DNA of 50,239 nt from Leptothrix sp. (in: b-proteobacteria) (GCA_013822265.1 PNKD01000015.1:1-50239), one strand, 5' to 3'; counted from the stretch's first letter, positions 28,688 through 38,260 are shown. Numbers and translations: made by a program. Notes: generated from the letters alone by a model not told the origin.

Positions 28688-29923
28688 ATGCCCATTGAAA
28701 TGATCGACGAGTTCGACGAAGGCACCAAGATCAAGGTGATCGGGGTCGGCGGCGGCGGCGGCAACGCCGTCGAGCACATGATCGGCCACGGCGTCACGGG
28801 CGTGGAGTTCATCTGCGCCAACACCGACGCCCAGGCGCTGCACCGCAGCGCCGCGGGGCAGTTGCTGCAGCTGGGCAAGAGCGGCCTGGGTGCGGGCAGC
28901 AAGCCCGAGGCCGGCCGCGTGGCCGCCGAAGAGGCGGTGGAGAACATCAAGCAGGCCATAGCCGGCGCACACATGCTCTTCATCACCGCCGGCATGGGCG
29001 GCGGCACCGGCACCGGCGCCGCGCCGGTGATCGCGCGCGTGGCCAAGGAGATGGGCATCCTGACGGTGGGCGTCGTCACCAAGCCCTTCGAGTTCGAAGG
29101 CAAGCGCCGCGGCAAGCAGGCCGACGACGGCGTGAGCGAGCTCGAAGCCAACGTCGACAGCCTCATCGTCGTTCTGAACGAGAAGCTGCTCGAGGTGATG
29201 GGCGACGACGTGACGCAGGAGCAGGCCTTCGCGCACGCCAACGACGTGCTGCGCAACGCCGTGGGCGGCATCAGCGACATCATCCACATCCCCGGCCTCG
29301 TCAACGTCGACTTCGAGGACGTGAAGACGGTGATGAGCGAGCCGGGCAAGGCGATGATGGGCACGGCCGTGGCCGGCGGCCCCGACCGCGCCACCAAGGC
29401 CGCCGAGCTGGCCGTGGCCTGCCCGCTGCTCGAAGGCATAGACCTCAGCGGCGCGCGCGGCGTGCTGGTGCTGATCGCGGCCAGCAAGGCCACCTTCAAG
29501 CTCAGCGAGAGCCGCAACGCGATGAACGCCATCAAGCGCTACGCCGCCGACGACGCGCACGTGATCTTCGGCACCGCCTACGACGAGAGCCTGGGCGACC
29601 AGCTGCGCGTGACGGTGATCGCCACCGGCCTGTCCAGCGCGCGCAAGGCCGTGGCGCAGCCGCCGCTGTCGGTGGTGCATCAGCCCGCGATGCCAGTGAT
29701 GCGCACCGGCACCGACAACCTGCCCATCCTGAACCACGTGGCGCAGCCGGGCCCGACGATGCATGCGCCGCAAGCGCCGCAGCAGCACAGCTACGAAGGG
29801 CTGAGCACACCGAGCGTGTGGCGCAGCGCGCGTTCGCAGGCGGCGGCGAAGGTGGATGCCTTGTCGAGCAACGGCATGGACGAGATCGAGATCCCGGCGT
29901 TCCTGAGGAAACAGGCCGACTGA
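28688..29923 (+). CDS. ftsZ: Cell division GTPase FtsZ
   Basis: 411-residue tubulin homologue forming the division ring. GVGGGGGNAVEHM near residues 20-32, the tubulin signature GMGGGTGTGAAPVIA near 104-118, a T7-type region NVDFEDVKTVM near 207, a variable linker (about 320-390) and the conserved C-terminal peptide DEIEIPAFLRKQ that binds FtsA and other partners. A strong AGGAGG ribosome site (28677-28682) lies 5 bp before the ATG, consistent with the high expression FtsZ needs. The 98-bp ftsA-ftsZ gap is more AT-rich and could hold an extra promoter. It is the last gene of the dcw run here. Confidence 0.97.
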   Translation: MPIEMIDEFDEGTKIKVIGVGGGGGNAVEHMIGHGVTGVEFICANTDAQALHRSAAGQLLQLGKSGLGAGSKPEAGRVAAEEAVENIKQAIAGAHMLFITAGMGGGTGTGAAPVIARVAKEMGILTVGVVTKPFEFEGKRRGKQADDGVSELEANVDSLIVVLNEKLLEVMGDDVTQEQAFAHANDVLRNAVGGISDIIHIPGLVNVDFEDVKTVMSEPGKAMMGTAVAGGPDRATKAAELAVACPLLEGIDLSGARGVLVLIAASKATFKLSESRNAMNAIKRYAADDAHVIFGTAYDESLGDQLRVTVIATGLSSARKAVAQPPLSVVHQPAMPVMRTGTDNLPILNHVAQPGPTMHAPQAPQQHSYEGLSTPSVWRSARSQAAAKVDALSSNGMDEIEIPAFLRKQAD

Positions 29924-29934
29924 GGACATGAGCC

Positions 29935-29964
29935 CGTGCGCCCGTCCCTGAGGGCGGGCGCACG
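29935..29964 (+). terminator. Hairpin after ftsZ
   Basis: Perfect 10-bp inverted repeat CGTGCGCCCG / CGGGCGCACG around TCCCTGAGGG, itself partly self-complementary, 12 bp after the ftsZ stop. There is no clear T-run (TCTGGG follows), so it may stabilise the mRNA end or stop transcription with Rho. The position before convergent genes supports a terminator. Confidence 0.55.
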
Positions 29965-30027
29965 TCTGGGCAAGAGCTCAGCTTGCGGCCTGCCATGGAC
30001 ACACAACCGTCGGGCCACGCCCTCAGG

Positions 30028-31176
30028 TCACTTCAGCGCCGGCGCCGCGAGGAGGCGTTCGATCTCCTGCGGCGTGTTGTATCCCTGCACGGACACGCGG
30101 ACGAAGACCCGGCCTGCGTGCAGGGTCACGGGCACCTCGATGCCGCTCTCGCGGTAGAGGCGCGAACGCAGGGCCTCGGGGTCTTGCGGCGGCACGGGGA
30201 TCGCGACCATCTGGGCCCAGTCGTCGTCTTGCGCCAAGGGCGCCAGGCCATGGCGCCGTGTCAGGGCATGCAGGGCGTGCGAGGCCTGTTCGTGGCAGCG
30301 TGCGCGCACCGACGGCCAGTCGTGGCGCTGCTGGAAGTCGATGGCCGCGGGCACCGCGAGCCACGGCGTGATGTCGCGTGTGCCCTGCCACTGCAGGCGG
30401 CGCTCGAACGTCGACCGGCCCAGGTAGGCGTCGAAGCCCGAGTGCCCACCCGTGCCCGCCGCGTAGCCCCAGCTGATGACGCTGGCGTCCAGCATCTCGT
30501 GGTGCTCGGGCTTGGCGTGCAGGAAGCCGGAACCCTTGGGCGCGCACAGCCACTTGTGGCAGTTGCCGACGTAGAAGTCCGCGCCGATCGCGTCGAGGTC
30601 CAGCGCGATCTGGCCCGGCGCATGAGCCCCGTCGACGAGCGTCGCGATGCCTCGCTCGCGGGCCGCGGCGCAGATCTGCGCCACGGGCAGGATCAACGCC
30701 GTCGTCGACGTGACGTGGCTGACGAAGAGCATGCGCGTGCGTGGCGTCACGGCGGCCATCAGGCGCTCGACGAGCGTCTCGCGCTCGTAGGGCAAGGTCA
30801 TCTCGACGGCGCGGTAGTGCGCGCCATGCCGGGCGCAGACCCGCCGCCAGGCGGCGTCACACGCGCCGTACTCCAGGTTGGTCGTCAGCACCTCGTCGCC
30901 GGCGCGAAGCGGCAAGGACTGGGCCACGACGTTGACGCCGGTCGTCGAGTTGGGAATGAAGACCAGGTCGTCGCCCCGAGCGCCCAGCGCCTGGCCCAGT
31001 GCGGCGCGAGCCTGCGCGAGCAGGTCGGCCGAACGGCGGCCCAGAAAGGCGACCGGGTTGCGCTCCATCGCCAGCTGCCATCGGTGCTGTGCCTCCAGCA
31101 CGTCCTTAGGGCAGGCGCCGAAAGATCCGTGGTTCAGGAAGACGAGGTCGGGGTCCAGCAGGAAGAGATCGCGCAT
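30028..31176 (-). CDS. Class V PLP-dependent aminotransferase-like enzyme (isopenicillin-N epimerase type)
   Basis: 382 residues, fold type I. FLNHGSFGACPKDVLEAQ (13-30) is the typical start of the CefD/isopenicillin-N-epimerase-like branch. VDGAHAPGQ carries the PLP-ring Asp182, and GNCHKWLCAPKGSGFL the Schiff-base Lys208. Related enzymes include cysteine desulfurases, C-S lyases and epimerases; the actual substrate is unknown. Immediately downstream (convergent) of ftsZ, where lpxC would often be expected. It has its own transcription unit, 52 bp from the neighbouring chemoreceptor's stop on the same strand. Confidence 0.8.
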   Translation of the reverse strand: MRDLFLLDPDLVFLNHGSFGACPKDVLEAQHRWQLAMERNPVAFLGRRSADLLAQARAALGQALGARGDDLVFIPNSTTGVNVVAQSLPLRAGDEVLTTNLEYGACDAAWRRVCARHGAHYRAVEMTLPYERETLVERLMAAVTPRTRMLFVSHVTSTTALILPVAQICAAARERGIATLVDGAHAPGQIALDLDAIGADFYVGNCHKWLCAPKGSGFLHAKPEHHEMLDASVISWGYAAGTGGHSGFDAYLGRSTFERRLQWQGTRDITPWLAVPAAIDFQQRHDWPSVRARCHEQASHALHALTRRHGLAPLAQDDDWAQMVAIPVPPQDPEALRSRLYRESGIEVPVTLHAGRVFVRVSVQGYNTPQEIERLLAAPALK

Positions 31177-31227
31177 GCCGCAAAAGTCTACGCCGCGGGG
31201 CGCAGGCGGCGCTCCGGAACCGGCTCG

Positions 31228-32775
31228 TTAGGCCATCCGGAACGCGCCGACCACGTCGGCCAGGCGCGCCGCCTGCTGCCGCAGGCTTTCGGCCGCGGCC
31301 GCGCTCTGTTCGACGAGCGCCGCGTTCTGTTGCGTCGACTGGTCGAGCTGCTGCACGGCATGGCCGACCTGGTCAATGCCCTGCGCCTGCTCGGCGCCGG
31401 CGGCGCTGATCTGGGCGATCAGGTCGGTCACCCGTGCCACCTGGCTGACGATGTCGGCCATCGACTTGCCGGCGTCGTCGACCAGCTGCGAGCCGGCCTC
31501 CACCTTCGCGACGCTCTCGCCGATGAGGCCCTTGATCTCCTTGGCCGCGCTGGCGCTGCGCTGCGCCAGGCTGCGCACTTCGGAGGCCACGACGGCGAAG
31601 CCGCGACCCTGCTCGCCGGCACGGGCCGCTTCCACGGCCGCGTTCAGCGCCAGGATGTTGGTCTGGAAGGCGATGGCGTCGATGACGCCGATGATGTCGC
31701 CGATCTTCCGGCTCGACGCCGTGATGTCCTGCATCGTGCCGACCACGCGGCCGACGACCTCGCCGCCCTGTGCCGCGGCCACACGGGCGCTGCTGGCGAA
31801 CTGGTTGGCCATGCGCGCCGTCTCGGCGTTGGTCTTGACGGTGGATGTCAGCTCTTCCATCGATGCCGCGGTCTGCTGCAGGTTGGCGGCCTGGGCCTCG
31901 GTGCGCTGCGACAGGTCGGCGTTGCCGCTGGCGATCTGCGCGCTGCCGGTGGCGATCGAGTCGCTGCTCAGGCGCACCTCGTTGACGATGCCCAGCAGGC
32001 TTTCGTTCATCTGCTTCAGCGCGGCGAGCAACTGCCCGGTCTCGTCGCGGCGGGTGACCGTGATCGGCGACGTCAGGTCGCCCGCGGCCACGGTCTGCGC
32101 CACCTTCACGGCCTGGTGGATCGGGCCCGTGATCGAACGCGTGGTCAAGACCGACGCCGTCACGCCCAGCACCAGGATCACCAGCAGCGCGCCGCCTATG
32201 GTCCCCCGGGCCGTCTCGAACACGCTGGTGCTCGATGCACTGGCAGCCTGCACACCCTTGACGTTCAACGCGACCAGGGCGGACAGCGCCTTTTCGGCGG
32301 CGTCGAACACTTGCCCCGAGTGCCCGTTGCCGAGCTCCAGCGCTTCGTCCGTCCGGTACTGCCTGGACATCAGCAGGATCTTTTCCTGGTCGGCCAGGTA
32401 GCCTGACCAGGCGGTCTTGAAGGCGGCCCAGCTTGCCGCGGCATCGCCTTCGGCCGGCAAGGCCTCGAACTCGGTGCGCTGGCTGTCCAGCGTGACCAGC
32501 AGCGCCTTCAGGCGCTTGTCCATGCCGAGCTTGACCTCGGCGTCGGCAGACATGACGTGCCTGAGCTCGGCGGCCTTGATGTCGCCGATGAGCTTGTTCA
32601 TCGACAAGCTCAGGCGCAGGCCGGGTACCCAGCGCGTTTCCATGTCGGTCGAGGTAGCCCTGACGCGGGCGAGTTCGAAGACGGCAAAGGCGGCGAGCGC
32701 GACCGTCAGCGCCAGCACGGCGGCGAAGGCAGCCCCCAGGCGCGTGCCGACGCCGAGGTTCTTGAAGTAGTTCAC
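31228..32775 (-). CDS. Methyl-accepting chemotaxis protein
   Basis: 515 residues from a GTG (complement of 32773-32775), with GGAG about 8 bp upstream. TM1 near residues 10-30, a periplasmic four-helix-bundle sensor (about 32-185), TM2 near 190-212 ([17 protein letters not shown]), a HAMP domain (about 213-265) and a cytoplasmic signalling domain with the conserved tip [20 protein letters not shown]. The C-terminus AFRMA has no NWETF-like CheR-tethering pentapeptide. The ligand is unknown. It is paired with a second receptor at 33340-35016 on the same strand. Confidence 0.9.
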   Translation of the reverse strand: MNYFKNLGVGTRLGAAFAAVLALTVALAAFAVFELARVRATSTDMETRWVPGLRLSLSMNKLIGDIKAAELRHVMSADAEVKLGMDKRLKALLVTLDSQRTEFEALPAEGDAAASWAAFKTAWSGYLADQEKILLMSRQYRTDEALELGNGHSGQVFDAAEKALSALVALNVKGVQAASASSTSVFETARGTIGGALLVILVLGVTASVLTTRSITGPIHQAVKVAQTVAAGDLTSPITVTRRDETGQLLAALKQMNESLLGIVNEVRLSSDSIATGSAQIASGNADLSQRTEAQAANLQQTAASMEELTSTVKTNAETARMANQFASSARVAAAQGGEVVGRVVGTMQDITASSRKIGDIIGVIDAIAFQTNILALNAAVEAARAGEQGRGFAVVASEVRSLAQRSASAAKEIKGLIGESVAKVEAGSQLVDDAGKSMADIVSQVARVTDLIAQISAAGAEQAQGIDQVGHAVQQLDQSTQQNAALVEQSAAAAESLRQQAARLADVVGAFRMA

Positions 32776-32949
32776 TGTCGAATCTCCAGTTTTCGTCCAA
32801 GGGTGCCGGCCGGGCACGTGCAGGCGGATGGCCGTCGGGCGAGGAGACGCTCGCGCCGGTGGCCGCTCACATACCTTGGGTTATCGGCCCGCCGGGCCCG
32901 GGCTGAAGCACGTGCTGGCTGCCGGGGGCCCAGCGACGAAGTCGCGACA

Positions 32950-33312
32950 ATGCAGCCAATGAGCGAGACCCAGACTTCACCGGAAGCTGCCGAATACATC
33001 CCCTTCGAGGAGTTTCGCAACGGCCTGCCCCACGGACGCTTCCATGTCGTCGTGAACCCCAAGCTGGCGGTGCCGTTCGTGGCCTATCGGACCCATGCCA
33101 CGCCCCTGGCGCTGGCCATCGTCGGCCCCGGCATCGGGCTGGCGCTGATGGGGCATCCGGCATGGGGGCTGGGCCTGGTGGCCGGCGGCATCCTGCTGCG
33201 CCGCGTCGTGCGCCGACAGGCGCCGCGCCTGCTGCTGCACCTGGCCAGCCGCGTGCCGTCGATCTACGAGCAGGCCACCGAGCACGGTGTGATGGAAGTG
33301 CGGCGCGCCTGA
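32950..33312 (+). CDS. Small conserved membrane protein, function unknown
   Basis: 120 residues from the ATG at 32950; the ATG at 32959 (MSETQTSPEA) is an alternative. A polar N-terminus with YIPFEEFRNGLPHGRFHVVV leads to two hydrophobic segments (about residues 51-68 and 73-86), then a basic stretch RRVVRRQAPR. I do not recognise a named family. It lies alone on the plus strand between two minus-strand chemoreceptor genes, divergent from the first (174 bp) and convergent with the second (27 bp). The position suggests an insertion between tandem receptor genes, not a receptor partner. Confidence 0.55.
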   Translation: MQPMSETQTSPEAAEYIPFEEFRNGLPHGRFHVVVNPKLAVPFVAYRTHATPLALAIVGPGIGLALMGHPAWGLGLVAGGILLRRVVRRQAPRLLLHLASRVPSIYEQATEHGVMEVRRA

Positions 33313-33339
33313 GCGCCGGTGGGTCTGGCGACGGTTCGG

Positions 33340-35016
33340 TCAGGCAGCGCTCGGCGCCGCCGGCGCGGCCGCCTCCGAGGTCTGGAAGAAGCCCACGACC
33401 TCGGCCAGGCGACCGGCCTGCGCCTTCAGGCTCTCGGCGGCGGCGGCGCTTTGCTCGACCAGTGCGGCGTTCTGTTGCGTCATCTGGTCGAGGCCGCCGA
33501 CCGCGCCGTTGATGGCGCCGATGCCGCTGCTCTGTTCGACCGCCGTGGCGCTGATCTCGCCGATGATGTCAGACACGCGCTGCACGCTGCCCACGATCTC
33601 GGTCATGGTGTTGCCGGCGTCGGCCACCAGGCGTGAGCCGGAGTCGACCTGCTCGACGCTGGCGGCGATCAGGACCTTGATCTGCTTGGCAGCCTCGGCC
33701 GAGCGCTGCGCCAGTGAGCGCACTTCGCTGGCCACGACGGCAAAGCCGCGGCCCTGCTCGCCTGCGCGTGCGGCTTCGACCGCGGCGTTCAGCGCCAGGA
33801 TGTTGGTCTGGAACGCGATGCCGTCGATGGTGCTGGTGATGTCGGCGATCTTGCGGCTGGCGCCGTTGATCCGTTCCATCGTGCTGACGACTTGCGCAAC
33901 GACCTCGCCGCCGCGGCGCGCCACGCTCGACGCCGAGCCCGCCAACCGCTTGGCCTGCGCCGCGGCTTCCGTGGACTGGTTCACCGTGCCGGTGAGCTGG
34001 GCCATCGAACTGGCGGTCTGCTGCAGGTGACCGGCGGCCTGTTCGGTGCGCTGGCTGAGGTCGAGGTTGCCGCCGGCCACCTCGGCGCTGGCGACGCGGA
34101 TGCTGTCGGCCGACGCGCGCACCTGTCCCACCATCTGCGACAGCGAGGCCTGCATCGAGACGAGCGCCTGCTGCAGGCCCGCCACTTCGTCGCGGCCGCG
34201 CACCTCGAGATGACCGGTCAGGTTGCCGCCGGCAATGGCCCGCGCCATTGCCGAGGCGTCGCCGATGGCGCGGCTGAGCGAGCGCGCGATGCGCCAGGCC
34301 AGAAGTGCCCCCGCGGCCACGGCCAGCAGGCACGAGGCCAGCAGCACCCATTGGGCATGGCGCACGTGCGCCGCCAGGGTGCCCGTGTCGCGCTCGGAGC
34401 GCTGGCCGATCACCGCCTGCAGCTTGTCCAGCGAAGCCTCCATCGCCTTGGCCAGAGGCAGCAGTTCGGCGTCGATGCGGGGGGCGCCTTCACCCAGCAG
34501 CAGGTCGTCGCGGATCTGTGCGCGCGTGCCGACGAAGCGTTGGCGGTGCTGGCCGACTTCGGCGACCAGCGCGAGCACGTCGTCGTCGCCTGGTGCGGCG
34601 CCGTCGATCATCTGCTGCTGCGCCTTGGCCGCGGCGCTGGCCTCGGCGGCCATGGCCTCGTTCAGGCGCCCCAGCGGCGCTGCCAGGCGCTGGCGCGTGG
34701 CGTCGTCGTCGGCGATGGCGGCGTCCAAGCGCGTGGCAAGCAGCGCGCGGTCGAGGTTGCCGCGCACGTTGGCGATCCAGCCCGAGACCACGGTCATGCG
34801 AGTGCGGTCCTCGGCCATCTGCGCGTTGGCCGCGGCAATGCGCTGCAGCTGCAGGCCGGTGATGGCGGCGGCGGCCAGCATCAGCAGCAGCGGTGCGGCA
34901 AAGGACGCGCCCAGCCTGTGCACAAGCCGCCCTTCGAAGATGCTGGCCATCGACCGGCGAAGGGCCGTCGTGGCAGCCGACATGGTGGCGGTTGCGGACT
35001 GCGGCGGTGGGTTCAT
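33340..35016 (-). CDS. Methyl-accepting chemotaxis protein
   Basis: 558 residues from the ATG complementary to 35014-35016, with AGGAGC 7 bp upstream. TM1 near residues 45-64, a helical periplasmic sensor rich in Ala/Arg/Gln, TM2 near 240-260 ([18 protein letters not shown]), HAMP (about 261-312), and a signalling domain with [20 protein letters not shown] identical to the other receptor. The C-terminus is an Ala/Pro tail ([11 protein letters not shown]) without a CheR pentapeptide. The signalling halves of the two receptors are closely alike while the sensors differ, as in recent receptor duplication with sensor replacement. Confidence 0.9.
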   Translation of the reverse strand: MNPPPQSATATMSAATTALRRSMASIFEGRLVHRLGASFAAPLLLMLAAAAITGLQLQRIAAANAQMAEDRTRMTVVSGWIANVRGNLDRALLATRLDAAIADDDATRQRLAAPLGRLNEAMAAEASAAAKAQQQMIDGAAPGDDDVLALVAEVGQHRQRFVGTRAQIRDDLLLGEGAPRIDAELLPLAKAMEASLDKLQAVIGQRSERDTGTLAAHVRHAQWVLLASCLLAVAAGALLAWRIARSLSRAIGDASAMARAIAGGNLTGHLEVRGRDEVAGLQQALVSMQASLSQMVGQVRASADSIRVASAEVAGGNLDLSQRTEQAAGHLQQTASSMAQLTGTVNQSTEAAAQAKRLAGSASSVARRGGEVVAQVVSTMERINGASRKIADITSTIDGIAFQTNILALNAAVEAARAGEQGRGFAVVASEVRSLAQRSAEAAKQIKVLIAASVEQVDSGSRLVADAGNTMTEIVGSVQRVSDIIGEISATAVEQSSGIGAINGAVGGLDQMTQQNAALVEQSAAAAESLKAQAGRLAEVVGFFQTSEAAAPAAPSAA

Positions 35017-35125
35017 GGCGTTGCTCCTGTGCATGGCGCCGGCATTCGATGAGCTCACCGGACCCCATTGGGCTTTCGACAGGGCCGGCGCGAACTTGAG
35101 GCCCCGCCGCAGCGCCCGGGACCGC

Positions 35126-35575
35126 TCAATCCGGTGCGTAGGCCTGGAGCAAGGCGGTCGGCCGCCGCGGCACGCGCGCGGCCACCATCGCCGCGCAACA
35201 CTGGCGCATGACGGCGATGCCGACCTGCCCGGCCGGCACCACCTGCACCGGCGTCGGGATGGACGCGCCACCCTGGCAACCCGCCGGGCGCGGCGCCCTC
35301 GGCGTTCACCCGGTCTGGATGCCGGCGGGCACCGGCTGGACCTGCAGCTGGGCCTGCCACTCGGTGCCGGCGCCGAGTTCGTTGGTGTGCTTGCGCAGCA
35401 GCGCCGCCTACGGTGTGCCCTGGTGCGCGAAGCGCGAGATCCACGACGGATAGCCGCAGTCCTTCACGCCCTGCTCCTGCAGCGTGCGCAGGTCGGCCAA
35501 CGGCTTGTGCCGCTGCGGCCCGCAGCAGCCGATGGGCTGCACGCGGCCGGCCTGCGCCGTCAGCGTCACCGTCAT
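35126..35575 (-). pseudogene. Possible decayed ORF with in-frame TAG and TGA
   Basis: From the ATG complementary to 35573-35575, one frame keeps GC-rich third positions and protein-like composition. It reads MTVTLTAQAGRVQPIGCCGP... to FAHQGTP, a TAG (35408-35410), [20 protein letters not shown]..., a TGA (35306-35308), then ...[20 protein letters not shown]... to a final TGA at 35126. The TAG could be a former CAG. I do not recognise the family. High GC makes several frames look open here, so this is tentative; otherwise 35017-35600 holds nothing else I can support. Confidence 0.3.
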
Positions 35576-35600
35576 GAGGGGCCCACGCGGCCCGTGTCCG

Positions 35601-36299
35601 TCAGACGACGCGGGTGCGCAATTCGCCGACACCGGCCACGCGGCCCACGAGCGTCTGGCCGCGCCGCACCGGGCCGACGCCGGCCGGCGTGCCGGAGAAG
35701 ATCAGGTCGCCGGGCTCCAGCGTGAACAGCGTCGACAGGTAGGCGATGGTCTCGGGCACGTTCCAGATCAGCTGCGAGAGGTCGCCGCGCTGCTTCACCT
35801 GGCCATCGATCTCGAGCACCACGGCGCCGCTGGTGGGGTGGCCGATGGCCGCTGCCGGCACGACTTCGCCGCAGGGCGCCGAGGCGTCGAAGGCCTTGCC
35901 GGTGTCCCAGGGCCGGCCCATCTTCTTGGCCTCGGCCTGCAGGTCGCGGCGCGTCATGTCCAGGCCCACGGCGTAGCCGTAGACATGGACGAGCGCCGCC
36001 GCGGCGTCGATGTCCCTGCCGCCGCGCGACAGCGCGACGACGAGCTCGACTTCGTGGTGCACGTCGGACGACAGCGTCGGGTACGGGAAGTCGCCGCCGT
36101 CGGCGACGATGGTGCTGGCCGGCTTCATGAAGAAGAAGGGTGGCTCGCGCGACGGGTCGTGGCCCATCTCGCGGGCGTGGTCGGCGTAGTTGCGGCCGAC
36201 GCAGAAGATGCGGTTGACCGGGAAACGCTGCGTGGTACCGCGCACCGGCAGCGTGTGCAGGGCCGGCGGGGCGATGACGAGGGCGGGAGGGTTGCTCAT
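35601..36299 (-). CDS. Fumarylacetoacetate hydrolase family protein
   Basis: 232 residues. FCVGRNYADHAREMGHD near residues 32-48 begins the FAH fold; the metal-binding acids are in HHEVELVV (about 81-88) and YAVGLDMTRRDLQ (about 109-121); FSGTPAGVGPVRRGQ near 200-214 is the C-terminal signature. Members cleave or hydrate C-C bonds in 2-oxo acids: fumarylpyruvate, acylpyruvate, oxaloacetate or 2-hydroxyhepta-dienedioate. It resembles the short acylpyruvase/fumarylpyruvate hydrolase type, but the substrate is not certain. No ring-cleavage genes are adjacent. Direct repeats lie upstream of its start. Confidence 0.85.
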   Translation of the reverse strand: MSNPPALVIAPPALHTLPVRGTTQRFPVNRIFCVGRNYADHAREMGHDPSREPPFFFMKPASTIVADGGDFPYPTLSSDVHHEVELVVALSRGGRDIDAAAALVHVYGYAVGLDMTRRDLQAEAKKMGRPWDTGKAFDASAPCGEVVPAAAIGHPTSGAVVLEIDGQVKQRGDLSQLIWNVPETIAYLSTLFTLEPGDLIFSGTPAGVGPVRRGQTLVGRVAGVGELRTRVV

Positions 36300-36325
36300 G
36301 GCTGTGGCTGCAGGGTGGGGGATGG

Positions 36326-36382
36326 GGTCAGGTGGCAGGGGGGGTCAGGCGGCAGGGCGTCAAGTGGCATAGATCAGGTGGC
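36326..36382. repeat. Four imperfect 11-15-bp direct repeats upstream of the FAH-family gene
   Basis: GGTCAGGTGGCAGGG (36326), GGTCAGGCGGCAGGG (36343), CGTCAAGTGGCAT (36358) and GATCAGGTGGC (36372) recur at 14-17-bp steps, 27 bp before the FAH-family start codon on the opposite strand. They could be repeated regulator sites or decayed simple repeats. The rest of the 36300-36546 gap holds no gene that I can see. Confidence 0.5.
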
Positions 36383-36428
36383 TTTTGCGGCAGGCAGGGC
36401 CGCCTCGGCGGTGCCGGCCTGCCGGCGT

Positions 36429-36455
36429 GACGCGCGGGACGCGCGGGACGCACGG
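36429..36455. repeat. Three tandem 9-bp repeats
   Basis: GACGCGCGG, GACGCGCGG and GACGCACGG lie head to tail in the non-coding gap between the FAH-family gene and the ABC-exporter remnant. No function is evident. Confidence 0.6.
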
Positions 36456-36546
36456 GCCACAACGACCGGGCGATGGAAAGACATCAATCGACAGAAACCG
36501 TGCGAGTCGATTATCGGCATCAACCCCGGGGTGACCGCGGCGCGGT

Positions 36547-37260
36547 TCAGCGCGCGTCGGCACGCTCGCCGGTCTGCAGCCGCCACAGCCACGCACGGGC
36601 ACCACCGCGCGCGACGAGTAGATCGTGGCTGCCGCTTTCGACGATGCGGCCGGCCTCCGTCACGTGGATGCGCCCGGCGTGGCGGACGGTCGACAGCCGG
36701 TGCGCGATGATCAGGCTGCTGCGGCCCACCGCCAGCTTGTCGAGCGAGCGCTGGATGGCGGCCTCGCTATCGTTGGCCACCGCCGAGGTGGCTTCGGCCA
36801 GGACGAGGATGGGCGGGTCTTTCAGGATCGCGCGCGCCAGCGCCAGCCGCTGGCCGCCCGAGAGCTTCATGCCGCGCTCGCCCACCGGTGTGTCGTAGCC
36901 GTGGCGATGCCCTGCAGGTTGTTGGCCAGCCGCGCCGGCGTCGCGACCGCGGCCTCGCGCATCGCCGCGTAGCGCGGCGCCAGCCGGGCCTGGAACCAGA
37001 ACGCGCCGTAGGGGATGAAGGGCACCGGGATCAGCGCCCGCGCCGCCAGCTTCCAGGTCAGCGCGAAGAACACCGTGCCCACCATCAGCGTGCCCATGAA
37101 GACCTGGATCAAGTTGGACGCGCCGTTGTCGAGAAGACGCTCCATCTGTTGGCCGCGCAGCAGAACGCGGCCAGGCGCACGGCGCGCCGGTAGGCGTGGG
37201 CGAAGCCGCAGAGGCGGCGCTGGGGATGCTCGGGCGCGTGGTCGTACGGCAGCGGGCGCG
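36547..37260 (-). pseudogene. Decayed ABC exporter (fused membrane and ATPase domains)
   Basis: Three pieces of one exporter survive in different frames. [20 protein letters not shown] near 37180-37250 is the N-terminus. [20 protein letters not shown] through [13 protein letters not shown] to NNLQGIA (about 36905-37145) is the membrane domain. The ATPase 3' half is 36547-36900: [62 protein letters not shown]. Missing are much of the membrane domain and the entire Walker A half; the signature has lost the usual QR pair ([14 protein letters not shown]); and the Walker B Asp is Ala. It cannot be functional. Relatives act as inner-membrane exporters of lipids, drugs or peptides. Confidence 0.8.
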
Positions 37261-37421
37261 GCAGTGCAAGAGCGTGAGCGTGGCCCCGTCATCGAGGCAC
37301 GGACTCGGATGTGCGTCGGTCAGCCGCAGCGCGGCCCGACGAGGCGGGCCGCGGCCGACGGCGGGATAAGATGCCGCCGCCCCGGCGCACCCCCTGTGCC
37401 CCATGGCCATCCGCTGACTGC

Positions 37422-38237
37422 ATGCCGCCGCCCATGAGCCCTGTCCGTCGCCGGTGCGGTGGCCCGAGCCGCCGCACCCTGTGTTGCGCGGCGGCGCTGC
37501 TGTCGCTTGCGCCGCCCGGCATGGCCGCGCCGCCGCCGGCCACGGTGGCCGCCGCGTCCGACCTCAAGTTCGCCGTCGAAGAGGTGGCCGCGCAGTTCGA
37601 GAAGCAGACCGGGCAGCGGCTGCGGCTGGTGTTCGGCTCGTCGGGCAACTTGCACGCGCAGATCGTGCAGGGCGCGCCGTTCCACCTCTACATGTCGGCC
37701 GACGAGGACTTCGTCTTCAGGCTCGCCGACGCCGGCCTCACGGCCGACCGCGGCCGCCTGTACGCGGTGGGCCGCATCGGCATCCTGGTGCCTGCGGGTT
37801 CGCCGCTGCGCGCCGACGGCGAACTCGAGGACCTGGCCGCGGCGCTGCAGGACGGCCGGCTGCGCAAGTTCGCCATCGCCAACCCCGAGCACGCGCCCTA
37901 CGGCATGCGCGCCCGCGAGGCGCTGCAGCATGCCGGCCTGTGGCCGGCGCTGCAGGGCCGGCTGGTGCTGGGCGAGAACGTCTCGCAGGCGGCGCAGTTC
38001 GCGACCTCGGGCGCGGCGCAGGGCGGCATCGTCGCGCAGTCGCTGGCGCTGGCGCCGGCGGTCGCGCAGCGCAGCAGCTTCGGGCTCATCCCCGAGAGCT
38101 GGCACCGGCCGCTGCGCCAGCGCATGGTGTTGCTGAAGAACGCGCCGGCGGCGGCCGTGGCCTTCTACGGGCACCTGTCGACGCCGGCCGCCCGGGCCGT
38201 GATGCAGCGCCATGGTTTCGCCATGCCCCGGGACTGA
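37422..38237 (+). CDS. modA: Molybdate ABC transporter substrate-binding protein ModA
   Basis: 271 residues from the ATG at 37422; the ATG at 37434 ([10 protein letters not shown]) is an alternative. An Arg-rich N-region and hydrophobic core [16 protein letters not shown] give a signal peptide ending near residue 45. The mature part begins [20 protein letters not shown], then [20 protein letters not shown] and [17 protein letters not shown], all typical of ModA, which binds MoO4 in the periplasm. It heads modABC. No ModE box or Moco-riboswitch-like sequence is apparent in the 160 bp upstream. Confidence 0.9.
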   Translation: MPPPMSPVRRRCGGPSRRTLCCAAALLSLAPPGMAAPPPATVAAASDLKFAVEEVAAQFEKQTGQRLRLVFGSSGNLHAQIVQGAPFHLYMSADEDFVFRLADAGLTADRGRLYAVGRIGILVPAGSPLRADGELEDLAAALQDGRLRKFAIANPEHAPYGMRAREALQHAGLWPALQGRLVLGENVSQAAQFATSGAAQGGIVAQSLALAPAVAQRSSFGLIPESWHRPLRQRMVLLKNAPAAAVAFYGHLSTPAARAVMQRHGFAMPRD

Positions 38238-38260
38238 GGCCGTGACGATGCACCCGCCCG

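Noticed and set aside
35306..35410. Selenocysteine or stop-codon recoding at the in-frame TGA and TAG
   Set aside because: Two different stop codons, no SECIS-like hairpin recognised and no known selenoprotein family; decay is simpler.
36326..36455. CRISPR-like array
   Set aside because: Repeat units are 9-15 bp, imperfect and without unique spacers of constant size; no cas genes nearby.
37261..37421. Moco riboswitch or ModE box upstream of modA
   Set aside because: No sequence resembling either conserved element could be found by eye.
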